Source: an uncultured Bacteroidota bacterium (GTDB lineage: Bacteria > Bacteroidota > Bacteroidia > Chitinophagales > Chitinophagaceae). Taken from it: DNA of 5,151 nt. Positions 1 through 5,151 of this stretch are shown piece by piece. Each line of letters starts with the position of its first letter. The first letter of the stretch is position 1. The DNA lies in assembly GCA_903825095.1 (NCBI GenBank), contig CAIJZF010000279.1, forward strand, positions 1 to 5,151, given 5' to 3'. Made by a program: the position numbers and the translations under genes. The notes beneath the pieces were generated by a model. That model made no database searches, had not been told where the DNA came from, and saw only the letters and a list, made by a program, of their open reading frames with translations.

Positions 1-1
1 A

Positions 2-1717
2 AAGTATGATAAAGTGTATGATGGCACTTTCGTACAAATTTCTGATGGAGAAATCATGAATGGATTAGTAGTTGCTTTAACTAAAACAGATGTTGTAGTA
101 AACATTGGTTTTAAAAGTGATGGCTTAGTTTCATTAAATGAATTCCGTGACACCAATGGTGTGAAGACTGGTGATACAGTTGAAGTAATGGTAGTAGAAA
201 AAGAAGACCGCGATGGTAATCTTCACTTAAGCCGTAAGTCTGCTCGTATTTTCCGTGCTTGGGAAAGAATTATGGAAGTACATAAGACTGGTGAAGTAGT
301 TACTGGTTTAGTAACTAGCAAAACAAAAGGTGGTTTAATCGTTGATGTATTTGGTATGGAAACTTTCTTACCAGGTTCTCAAATTGATGTGAAGCCCGTT
401 ACAGATTATGATCAATTCGTAGGAAAGACAATGGAGTTTAAAGTTGTTAAGATTAACGAAACAATTAAGAATGCCGTTGTATCTCATAAAGCCTTAATCG
501 AAAGCGATATCGAAGCACAACGTGCAGAGATCATGAGCAAATTAGAGAAAGGTCAAGTATTAGAAGGTGTGGTGAAAAATATCACTGACTTCGGTGCGTT
601 CATGGACTTAGGTGGATTAGATGGTTTATTATATATCACGGATATTTCTTGGGGTAGAATCTCTCACCCAAGTGAGGTGGTTAAATTAGATCAAAAAATT
701 CAAGTGGTTGTATTAGACTTTGATGATGACAAAAAACGTATCAGCTTAGGTTTAAAACAATTAACGCCACACCCTTGGGATGTATTACCACAAGTATTAT
801 TAGAAGGTAGTGTTGTAAAAGGTAAAGTAGTAAACATTGAAGACTACGGTGCTTTCTTAGAAATTCAACCAGGTGTTGAAGGTCTTGTACACGTATCTGA
901 AATTACTTGGGCAAACACTCCTATCAATGCAAAAGAATTCTTCAAATTAGGAGATGAGCATGAAGCGAAAGTGGTAACCTTAGATAAAGATGCACGTAAG
1001 ATGAGCTTGAGTATTAAACAAATGTCTCAAGATCCTTGGAGTTCTATCGACAATAAATTCCCAGAACAAAGCAAACACAAAGGGCTTGTAAAAAATATCA
1101 CTCCTTACGGTGTGTTTATTGAATTAGAATCAGGCATTGGTGGAATGATTCACATCAGCGACTTAAGCTGGTTGAAGCGTTTCAATCACCCTTCTGAGTA
1201 TGTAAAAGTGGGAGAGTCTATCGATATTATTATCTTAAATATTGATAAAGAAAATAGAAAACTACAATTAGGACATAAGCAATTAGAAGAAGATCCTTGG
1301 AATGCATTAGAGCAAACTTTTGCAATAGGATCTATTCATGATGGTACCATCAGCCGTAAGGATGAAAAAGGTGCGATTGTACAATTGCCACATGGTCTTG
1401 AAGGTTTTGCACCTAATCGTCACTTAGCGAAAGAAGATGGCAAACAAGTTCAAGCGGAAGAAACAGCGAAGTTCATGGTGATTGAATTCGATCGCAATGA
1501 AAAGCGTATTGTGGTAAGCCATGCTAGAATTTGGGAACAAGCTATCACTGAAGAAAAAGAAGTAGCTAAGAAAGAGATGAAAGTGGAAACTGAGAAGACT
1601 AAAAAAGCAGTTAAAACAATCCAGGCTAAAGTGGAGAAATCTACTTTAGGTGACCTAGGTGCTTTAGCTGAGATCAGAGCTAAAATGGATGATGATGCAG
1701 CTGGTAAAGAAGCTTAA
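2..1717 (+). CDS. rpsA: 30S ribosomal protein S1 (5'-truncated by window edge)
   Basis: Ribosomal protein S1 binds mRNA on the 30S subunit and helps initiation. The frame is open to the left edge, so the N-terminus lies outside; the GTG at 14 is only the first start-like codon inside the window and is not the real start. The visible 571 residues hold six S1 (OB-fold) repeats at about 15-79, 97-165, 184-254, 268-341, 357-427 and 443-509. Repeats 3-5 end in similar linkers (LKQLTPHPWD, IKQMSQDPWS, HKQLEEDPWN). The segment FLPGSQIDVKP in repeat 2 is typical of bacterial S1. A Lys/Glu-rich tail (about 510-571) contains TLGDLGALAEIRAKM, a form I associate with Bacteroidota S1. Codon use is strongly biased (TTA, GTA, GGT), which fits high expression. 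A strong terminator follows 21 nt after the stop. Judging from the usual family length, a few dozen residues are probably missing. Confidence 0.96.
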   Translation, partial: KYDKVYDGTFVQISDGEIMNGLVVALTKTDVVVNIGFKSDGLVSLNEFRDTNGVKTGDTVEVMVVEKEDRDGNLHLSRKSARIFRAWERIMEVHKTGEVVTGLVTSKTKGGLIVDVFGMETFLPGSQIDVKPVTDYDQFVGKTMEFKVVKINETIKNAVVSHKALIESDIEAQRAEIMSKLEKGQVLEGVVKNITDFGAFMDLGGLDGLLYITDISWGRISHPSEVVKLDQKIQVVVLDFDDDKKRISLGLKQLTPHPWDVLPQVLLEGSVVKGKVVNIEDYGAFLEIQPGVEGLVHVSEITWANTPINAKEFFKLGDEHEAKVVTLDKDARKMSLSIKQMSQDPWSSIDNKFPEQSKHKGLVKNITPYGVFIELESGIGGMIHISDLSWLKRFNHPSEYVKVGESIDIIILNIDKENRKLQLGHKQLEEDPWNALEQTFAIGSIHDGTISRKDEKGAIVQLPHGLEGFAPNRHLAKEDGKQVQAEETAKFMVIEFDRNEKRIVVSHARIWEQAITEEKEVAKKEMKVETEKTKKAVKTIQAKVEKSTLGDLGALAEIRAKMDDDAAGKEA

Positions 1718-1738
1718 TCTAGTCTAAGTAATTGATAT

Positions 1739-1773
1739 AGCCCCGATTAGCGTTGCTATTCGGGGCTTTTTTT
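1739..1773 (+). terminator. Intrinsic terminator of rpsA
   Basis: The arms are 1739-1751 (AGCCCCGATTAGC) and 1755-1767 (GCTATTCGGGGCT). They pair over 13 positions with a single T-T mismatch and leave a 3-nt loop, GTT. A run of seven T follows (1767-1773). There is no long A run before the left arm, so it looks efficient only for rightward transcription. It separates rpsA from the bamD-rpoZ unit. Confidence 0.93.
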
Positions 1774-1805
1774 ATAATAATCTTAACGCCAGCGCCCCCA
1801 AATTG

Positions 1806-1818
1806 GACGATTTTCGTC
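1806..1818. promoter_or_regulatory. Small inverted repeat upstream of bamD (possible operator)
   Basis: GACGA-TTT-TCGTC is a perfect 5-bp inverted repeat with a 3-nt centre. It would sit about 35 to 45 bp before the inferred bamD transcription start, overlapping the expected -33 region. That placement suits a regulator site, but a repeat this short can arise by chance and I recognise no known operator. Confidence 0.2.
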
Positions 1819-1838
1819 ATAAATTGAGGATTATTAGT

Positions 1839-1846
1839 TAATTTTG
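1839..1846 (+). promoter_or_regulatory. Bacteroidota-type -7 promoter box for bamD-rpoZ
   Basis: TAATTTTG matches the Bacteroidota -7 consensus TAnnTTTG exactly. No good TTG -33 box is seen at the usual spacing; a TTTTC stretch at 1811-1815 is the closest candidate. Transcription would be expected to start a few bases after the box, roughly 1850-1853, leaving only a very short leader before the bamD ATG at 1856. The preceding rpsA terminator makes a separate promoter here likely. Confidence 0.6.
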
Positions 1847-1855
1847 CATCCCTGT

Positions 1856-2650
1856 ATGAATAGAATATTTGTTGCTTTCTGTCTTGTTTTGGCCTTGTCG
1901 TCTTGTACTTCAAAATTCCAAAAAATTTTAAAGAATAAGGATACCGATTATAAGGTAAAAATGGCGGAGAGCTATTTTTTACAAAAAAAATATTCTAATG
2001 CACAGCAGCTCTTTGAATCAGTTATACCTTTTGTGAAAGGAACACCTCGCTATGAAGAATTATATTTAAAATTTGCGAACTCGTACTACTTTGATAAGGA
2101 CTATGAGAATGCAGAAAATTTATTTAAAACTTTTGTGGAGTATTTCCCAAATAGTCCAAGAACGGAAGAAGTGGATTATTTAAGAGCTTATACTTATTTT
2201 AAGCGTTCACCAAAAGCAGAATTAGATCAAACCACAACGAATAGAACCATTCAATTAATGCAACAATTTATTGATGGGCACCCTACAAGTGTTAGAGTCA
2301 AAGATGCCACTGAAGTAATCGATGCCTCAAGAGCTAAGCTAGAATTGAAAGATTTTAAAACAGCTACCTTGTATTCAGACCTTGCACTTTACAGAGCAGC
2401 GGCTATTTCTTATGGTTTATTGTCTGATGGTTATCCTGATTCAAAAAACGCAGATAAGTACAAACTACTTACTTTAAAAGCTTATTATCAATTTGCTGAG
2501 AACAGTTTTGTAGATAAGCAAAAAGAGAGATTCGATAAAGTGGTAGCAGAGTATAATGATTTTGTAGACCGTTATAGCGACAGTCCATTAATGGCTGAAG
2601 CGAAAAAAATAAAGAAACAAACAGATAATTATTTAAATTTAATAAAATGA
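1856..2650 (+). CDS. bamD: Outer membrane protein assembly factor BamD (lipoprotein)
   Basis: BamD is the essential lipoprotein partner of BamA in the BAM complex, which folds beta-barrel proteins into the outer membrane from the periplasmic side. The 264-residue product begins with a lipoprotein signal: MNR, a hydrophobic stretch, then lipobox LSSC with Cys17 as the lipidated residue. The rest is helical with TPR-like repeats, for example about 29-65 (AESYFLQKKYSNAQQLFESV), 67-101 (FANSYYFDKDYENAENLF), and further pairs towards 250 (VVAEYNDFVDRYSDSPLMAEA). Length and architecture fit BamD/YfiO. I chose ATG 1856 because it gives a proper signal peptide. A longer in-frame TTG reading from 1844 adds only MHPC and lies inside the promoter box. 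The stop overlaps the rpoZ start by 4 nt (ATGA), implying translational coupling. Confidence 0.93.
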   Translation: MNRIFVAFCLVLALSSCTSKFQKILKNKDTDYKVKMAESYFLQKKYSNAQQLFESVIPFVKGTPRYEELYLKFANSYYFDKDYENAENLFKTFVEYFPNSPRTEEVDYLRAYTYFKRSPKAELDQTTTNRTIQLMQQFIDGHPTSVRVKDATEVIDASRAKLELKDFKTATLYSDLALYRAAAISYGLLSDGYPDSKNADKYKLLTLKAYYQFAENSFVDKQKERFDKVVAEYNDFVDRYSDSPLMAEAKKIKKQTDNYLNLIK

Positions 2651-2991
2651 GTAAACTAAGAAGAAATATGGGTGCCAACACCCCTTCTGTTGTAGAAACA
2701 AAAAGTTTGAAAGCCTTAAAAGCGAAGACAGGTAACTTGTATGAGTCTATCTCTATTATCTCTAAAAGAGCCAATCAAATTAGTATTTCTGTAAGAGAAG
2801 AATTGCACAGTAAATTAGAAGAGTTTGCTAGTCATACCGATAGCTTAGAAGAAATTCATGAGAACAAGGAGCAAATTGAAATCTCTAAGGCTTATGAGCG
2901 TATGCCGAATCCTGCTATTTTAGCCACTGCTGAATTTATCGATGACAAAATATATTACCGTAAAAACGAAGAAAGCGATTTATTCCGCTAG
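2647..2991 (+). CDS. rpoZ: DNA-directed RNA polymerase subunit omega (Bacteroidota Rpb6-like form)
   Basis: Omega binds the beta' subunit and helps assemble and stabilise RNA polymerase. The 114-residue protein has the Bacteroidota-type core: TGNLYESISIISKRANQIS (about 28-46), the conserved helix of the omega/Rpb6 family, then an acidic helical stretch (REELHSKLEEFASHTDSLEE, about 50-69) and the C-terminal AYERMPNPAILATAEFIDDK segment (about 82-101). It is longer than E. coli omega (91 residues), as I expect for this phylum. Its ATG lies inside the bamD stop region (ATGA at 2647-2650), so its translation is probably coupled to BamD. A hairpin terminator begins about 20 nt after the stop. Confidence 0.9.
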   Translation: MSKLRRNMGANTPSVVETKSLKALKAKTGNLYESISIISKRANQISISVREELHSKLEEFASHTDSLEEIHENKEQIEISKAYERMPNPAILATAEFIDDKIYYRKNEESDLFR

Positions 2992-3010
2992 TACTTGCTT
3001 TTACAAAATT

Positions 3011-3047
3011 AAAACGTCCCATACTATTGAGGTATCGGGACGTTTTT
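3011..3047 (+). terminator. Intrinsic terminator of bamD-rpoZ
   Basis: The arms AAAACGTCCC (3011-3020) and GGGACGTTTT (3037-3046) are perfectly complementary over 10 bp. The stem extends inward through ATAC (3021-3024) pairing with GTAT (3032-3035), with C3036 bulged. The loop is TATTGAG. A T run (3043-3047) follows, and the four A at the left arm could allow weak activity in the other direction. The loop and downstream flank overlap the candidate porD promoter. Confidence 0.9.
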
Positions 3048-3056
3048 GTATTTTAG
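3027..3056 (+). promoter_or_regulatory. Candidate promoter for porD, nested in the terminator
   Basis: TTG at 3027-3029 is followed after 19 nt by TATTTTAG (3049-3056), one mismatch from the Bacteroidota -7 box TAnnTTTG. The spacing is close to what I know for this sigma factor class. The TTG lies in the terminator loop and the -7 box directly follows its T run. A start around 3060-3063 would leave a leader of about a dozen bases before ATG 3074. The mismatch and AT-rich context keep this tentative. Confidence 0.35.
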
Positions 3057-3073
3057 GGTTAATTAGGTAGACT

Positions 3074-3997
3074 ATGTATAAGAAATTATTATTGACCGTT
3101 TTTATATTTACAATTTTTGCCCCGTCATTGAGTGCGCAAGAATTGGCTGCTTCTATTACTATACAATCTAGTAAAGTAGACAACCAAGTCGATTCTAAAA
3201 TATTCCCTCAATTACAAGCTCAACTAAAAGATTTTATCAATCAGCGTAAATGGTCCAACGACGCATTTTCCAATGAAGAGAAAATTGATTGTAGCTTTTA
3301 TATTACTATTGAATCGGTGGCTGGCCCAAATGTGTACGATGCCAAATTAAGTATTGTTTCCAATAGACCTGTTCATAATGCTAGTTATAGCAGCGCTGTT
3401 TTAAATATGCAGGATGCTAAATTTACTTTTAAATATCAGCTCTCTCAGCCTATTGAATTTAATGAAAATAGAATTCAAGGAGCCGACCCTTTAGAGTCGA
3501 ATTTAACTGCTACACTTGCTTATTATATTTATATTATTTTAGGTCTAGATTATGATTCCTTTGCGCCAAAGGCCGGCATGCCTTATTTTAATAAAGCACT
3601 CAATATAGTTTTCAATGCGCCAGAGGGCAGTGGTATTAATGGCTGGAAAAGCTACGATGGCCAAAGAAATAGATACATTTTAATAGATAACTTAACCAAG
3701 AGTGGAAACGACAAAGTACATGATATTATCTATAGTTATTATAGAGAAGGTTTAGATCAAATGGCAGACAAGCCAGAACTGGCTAAGAGTAATATCTTAA
3801 ATGCTTTAATGAATTTACAAGAGATGAATGAGGGGGCTGTGAGTGGAATGCTTATTCCTATCATCATGCAGGCTAAATTTTCTGAAATAGTAGGTATTTT
3901 TAATAAATCGGATAAGACCACCAGAAAACAACTACTGACTACTTTATCTTTATTAGACATAGCCAATATTAATAAGTATAAAGAGAAACTAGAATGA
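3074..3997 (+). CDS. porD: PorD family protein (DUF4835), type IX secretion system-associated
   Basis: Proteins of this family (DUF4835) are named PorD after the Porphyromonas gene set linked to gliding and T9SS protein export; the biochemical role is unclear. The 307-residue product starts with a Sec signal peptide: MYKK, a hydrophobic core, and probable cleavage after Ala21 (SLSA|QE), placing it in the periplasm or at the outer membrane. Family-like stretches are RKWSNDAF (58-65), SNRPVHNASY (96-105), NLTATLAYYIYIILGLDYD (143-161), GW (190-191), NRYILID (199-205) and YYREGLD (222-228). It lacks a lipobox. Its stop overlaps the DUF4296 start by ATGA, so the two are probably co-translated. 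Upstream lies a terminator rather than coaBC, the neighbour I would expect in many Bacteroidota. Identification rests on recalled family patterns. Confidence 0.88.
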   Translation: MYKKLLLTVFIFTIFAPSLSAQELAASITIQSSKVDNQVDSKIFPQLQAQLKDFINQRKWSNDAFSNEEKIDCSFYITIESVAGPNVYDAKLSIVSNRPVHNASYSSAVLNMQDAKFTFKYQLSQPIEFNENRIQGADPLESNLTATLAYYIYIILGLDYDSFAPKAGMPYFNKALNIVFNAPEGSGINGWKSYDGQRNRYILIDNLTKSGNDKVHDIIYSYYREGLDQMADKPELAKSNILNALMNLQEMNEGAVSGMLIPIIMQAKFSEIVGIFNKSDKTTRKQLLTTLSLLDIANINKYKEKLE

Positions 3998-4317
3998 AAA
4001 AGTTAATCATACTGTCTTGCATTATACTGGGCTGTTCAACTCCAGCAGCCAAGGATAAACGCGTTGATATGAAAACCATGCAAACAGTGGTTTGGCAGTT
4101 AATGCAGGCCGATGAGTATTATACTAGGGTGTCTGTGGTAGACAGCACTTGGAAAGCTGACAAAAAAAACATTGAATTTTACCAGCAAATATTCGATTTA
4201 AATAAGGTAGACAGGGTGGAGTTTTACAATACCATCGATTATCTACAAAGACATCCCATTGAATTCAAAGAATTAATGGATTCGGTCAATGAGCTTTCGA
4301 AAAGAGAAAAAAAATAA
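3994..4317 (+). CDS. DUF4296 domain small lipoprotein
   Basis: The function is unknown. The 107-residue product has a lipoprotein signal, MKKLIILSCIILGC, with Cys14 as the likely lipidated residue (lipobox ILGC), so the mature protein is about 94 residues. The mature part is mostly helical and polar: a first segment (about 26-50, MKTMQTVVWQLMQADEYY) and a second ending in FYNTIDYLQRHPIEFKELMDSV (about 77-98). The aromatic-rich YLxxHPxxFKxLMDxV pattern is what I associate with DUF4296, a lipoprotein family largely found in Bacteroidota. The ATG overlaps the porD stop (ATGA at 3994-3997), suggesting a shared transcript and possibly a shared envelope role. There is no hairpin terminator after it, so transcription may run into the peroxiredoxin gene. 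Confidence 0.8.
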   Translation: MKKLIILSCIILGCSTPAAKDKRVDMKTMQTVVWQLMQADEYYTRVSVVDSTWKADKKNIEFYQQIFDLNKVDRVEFYNTIDYLQRHPIEFKELMDSVNELSKREKK

Positions 4318-4359
4318 TATAATAACATAGGCATTAAACTAGAATTCAGTAAAGAATTT

Positions 4360-4367
4360 TACTTTTG
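4360..4367 (+). promoter_or_regulatory. Bacteroidota-type -7 promoter box for the peroxiredoxin gene
   Basis: TACTTTTG matches TAnnTTTG exactly. No clear TTG -33 element is visible at the expected distance. Transcription would start near 4371-4374, giving a leader of about 30 nt that is almost pure A with a few T and C (4381-4403) and has no Shine-Dalgarno site. Such A-rich leaders are typical of well-translated Bacteroidota genes. Confidence 0.6.
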
Positions 4368-4403
4368 TGTCCTTAGCATTAAAACAATAAAAATACAATA
4401 AAC

Positions 4404-4877
4404 ATGAACAATTTAATGGGTAAACCAGCACCGGCATTTACACTTTTTGATACAGAGAAAAAAGCGGTAAACTTAGCAGACTATAAAGGTAAAAATGTAG
4501 TCGTATTATTTTTCCCTTTAGCATTTACAGGCGTTTGTACTGCTGAATTATGTAGCATCAGAGATAATATCGGAACTTACAATACTGCTAATGCAGTGGT
4601 ATTAGGTATTTCTGTAGACTCTTTATTTACTTTAGGTAAATTCAAAGAAGAGCAAAAATTAAATTTCTCTTTATTGAGCGATTTTAATAAAACAGCAATT
4701 GCTGATTATGGTGTGAAGTACGATGTATTCCCTGCTTTTGAAATGCAAGGTGTAAGTAAGCGTGCAGCATTTGTAGTAGACAAAGACGGTATTATTCAAT
4801 ATGAAGAAATTTGTGCTACACCTGGCGACTTACCTAATTTTGAAGCCATTCAAACTACTTTGAATAAATTGAACTGA
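4404..4877 (+). CDS. Peroxiredoxin (AhpE/Bcp-like, thioredoxin fold)
   Basis: This is a thiol peroxidase that reduces hydrogen peroxide or organic hydroperoxides, most likely in the cytoplasm since no signal peptide is present. The 157-residue length is normal for the family. The active-site motif PxxxTxxC is seen as P38-L-A-F-T42-G-V-C45, with Cys45 as the peroxidatic residue; the conserved active-site Arg is probably Arg120 (SKRAAFVVDKDG). Cys50 lies five residues after Cys45 (CTAELC), the spacing of the resolving Cys in Bcp/PrxQ enzymes, so an atypical two-Cys mechanism is plausible. The flanking PLAFTGVCTAELC sequence resembles AhpE, whose subfamily is usually one-Cys. A third Cys is at 137. 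TTA-rich codon use like rpsA suggests good expression. It has its own promoter box and ends before a bidirectional terminator. Confidence 0.9.
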   Translation: MNNLMGKPAPAFTLFDTEKKAVNLADYKGKNVVVLFFPLAFTGVCTAELCSIRDNIGTYNTANAVVLGISVDSLFTLGKFKEEQKLNFSLLSDFNKTAIADYGVKYDVFPAFEMQGVSKRAAFVVDKDGIIQYEEICATPGDLPNFEAIQTTLNKLN

Positions 4878-4888
4878 AACGTCGCTGC

Positions 4889-4920
4889 ATGTTAATTTTT
4901 ATAGAATATAAAATTAACAT
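4889..4920. repeat. AT-rich palindrome, copy 1
   Basis: The arms ATGTTAATTTT (4889-4899) and AAAATTAACAT (4910-4920) are perfectly complementary over 11 bp. Inside, ATA (4901-4903) can pair with TAT (4907-4909) around a GAA loop, with T4900 bulged. The stretch 4896-4917 (22 bp) recurs exactly at 4995-5016. It starts 11 nt after the peroxiredoxin stop, so it would form a hairpin in that mRNA's 3' end. It lacks a GC-rich stem, so it is not a standard terminator. Confidence 0.75.
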
Positions 4921-4940
4921 TCCGCTCTCTTATAATTTTA

Positions 4941-4972
4941 AAAAAGGGTCCCAATACATTGGGACCCTTTTT
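4941..4972. terminator. Bidirectional intrinsic terminator between convergent genes
   Basis: A perfect 14-bp stem (4941-4954 with 4959-4972) encloses a TACA loop. The stem core is GGGTCCCAA/TTGGGACCC, with five A on the left and five T on the right, so it has a U tract in either transcript. It lies between the peroxiredoxin gene (plus) and the partial methyltransferase gene (minus) and should end both. Confidence 0.95.
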
Positions 4973-4990
4973 GCTTCGTGTAAATTCGAG

Positions 4991-5016
4991 TAATTTTTTA
5001 TAGAATATAAAATTAA
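4991..5016. repeat. AT-rich palindrome, copy 2
   Basis: TAATTTT (4991-4997) pairs with AAAATTA (5009-5015) over 7 bp, with two bulged T, an inner ATA/TAT pairing and the same GAA loop as copy 1. The stretch 4995-5016 is identical to 4896-4917; the copies then differ by one extra T and in their outer arms. It lies 19 nt beyond the stop of the minus-strand gene, mirroring the position of copy 1 after the peroxiredoxin gene. Confidence 0.75.
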
Positions 5017-5034
5017 TTATAATAGTATTCATTT

Positions 5035-5151
5035 CTATCGATCACAAACTTCTACAATCAAAAACTTTAAGTAGTGTGTATTTTCCATACCCCATATAAT
5101 AGGGTGGTCACTTGACTGTGACTGATAAGTCACTTGACGAATTCTTTTCTT
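5035..5151 (-). CDS. C-terminus of a probable class I SAM-dependent rRNA methyltransferase (RlmI-like), partial
   Basis: Only the last 38 codons and the stop (TAG, read at 5037-5035) are in the window; the start lies beyond the right edge. Read on the minus strand, the fragment contains SSDHPIIWGMENTHYLKFLI. The pairing of a DHP motif (fragment residues 15-17) with a YLK motif about ten residues later (27-29), close to the C-terminus, resembles the end of RlmI-type 23S rRNA cytosine-5 methyltransferases, which use S-adenosylmethionine. The catalytic and SAM-binding parts are not visible, so the exact target is unproven; a related RsmI/RlmI-like paralogue is possible. The gene converges on the peroxiredoxin gene and shares its terminator. 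Confidence 0.65.
   Translation of the reverse strand, partial: KKRIRQVTYQSQSSDHPIIWGMENTHYLKFLIVEVCDR

Noticed and set aside
14..16. GTG as the start of rpsA
   Set aside because: The frame stays open to the window edge and the residues before it (KYDK) read as S1 sequence, so the gene is truncated by the window.
1774..1838. Riboswitch or small RNA in the gap before bamD
   Set aside because: It is too short, and I could find no structured aptamer or extra terminator beyond the small inverted repeat.
1844..1855. Upstream in-frame TTG start for bamD
   Set aside because: It would add only MHPC before the signal peptide and lies inside the TAnnTTTG box, so it is probably not even transcribed.
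1719..1913. Minus-strand 64-codon open frame across the rpsA-bamD gap
   Set aside because: It runs through the rpsA terminator, the bamD promoter box and the bamD start, and its product has no recognisable features.
2469..2774. Minus-strand 101-codon open frame
   Set aside because: It is antisense to bamD and rpoZ, both convincing genes, and its hydrophobic composition is the expected reverse reading of their Lys/Glu-rich codons.
3001..3183. Minus-strand 60-codon open frame
   Set aside because: It covers the rpoZ terminator and the porD signal peptide region and shows no family resemblance.
3757..3966. Minus-strand 69-codon open frame
   Set aside because: It lies wholly antisense within porD, with no promoter or leader and no recognisable motif.
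4889..5016. Repeat pair as a CRISPR or insertion sequence end
   Set aside because: There are only two copies, 99 bp apart, with a terminator as the spacer; no cas or transposase gene and no target-site duplication is seen.

Overview
This is an ordinary chromosomal window from an AT-rich member of the Bacteroidota. The evidence is the Bacteroidota-type ribosomal protein S1, the Rpb6-like omega subunit, a PorD/DUF4835 protein of the type IX secretion system (T9SS), a DUF4296 lipoprotein, A-rich leaders without clear Shine-Dalgarno sites, and promoter boxes matching TAnnTTTG. A Chitinophagaceae-like or related lineage is plausible, but the genus cannot be fixed from this sequence.

Layout, left to right. 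(1) The 3' part of rpsA, cut by the left edge, with all six S1 repeats visible and a strong intrinsic terminator after it. (2) A 138-bp gap with a TAnnTTTG promoter box a few bases before the bamD start. bamD and rpoZ follow, overlapping by 4 nt (ATGA) and closed by a second hairpin terminator. (3) porD and a DUF4296 lipoprotein gene, also overlapping by ATGA. Their likely promoter is nested in the preceding terminator. (4) A monocistronic-looking peroxiredoxin gene with its own TAnnTTTG box. (5) A convergent intergenic region with a perfect bidirectional terminator. A near-identical AT-rich palindrome lies on each side of it. (6) On the minus strand, the last 38 codons of a gene whose C-terminus resembles RlmI-type 23S rRNA methyltransferases; the rest lies outside the window.

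Themes. The left half combines translation (S1), outer-membrane protein assembly (BamD) and transcription (omega). The middle holds T9SS and envelope-associated proteins (PorD and a small lipoprotein). The right end holds peroxide detoxification and probable rRNA modification. From memory, bamD-rpoZ-coaBC-porD-recN is a common Bacteroidota order; here coaBC is absent between rpoZ and porD, and DUF4296 follows porD instead of recN.

I see no mobile element, CRISPR array, tRNA, rRNA or defence system. The less ordinary observations are the paired palindromes around the convergent terminator, the near-leaderless arrangement of bamD, the promoter nested in a terminator before porD, and the tight porD-DUF4296 coupling. 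No clearly new biological system is evident.
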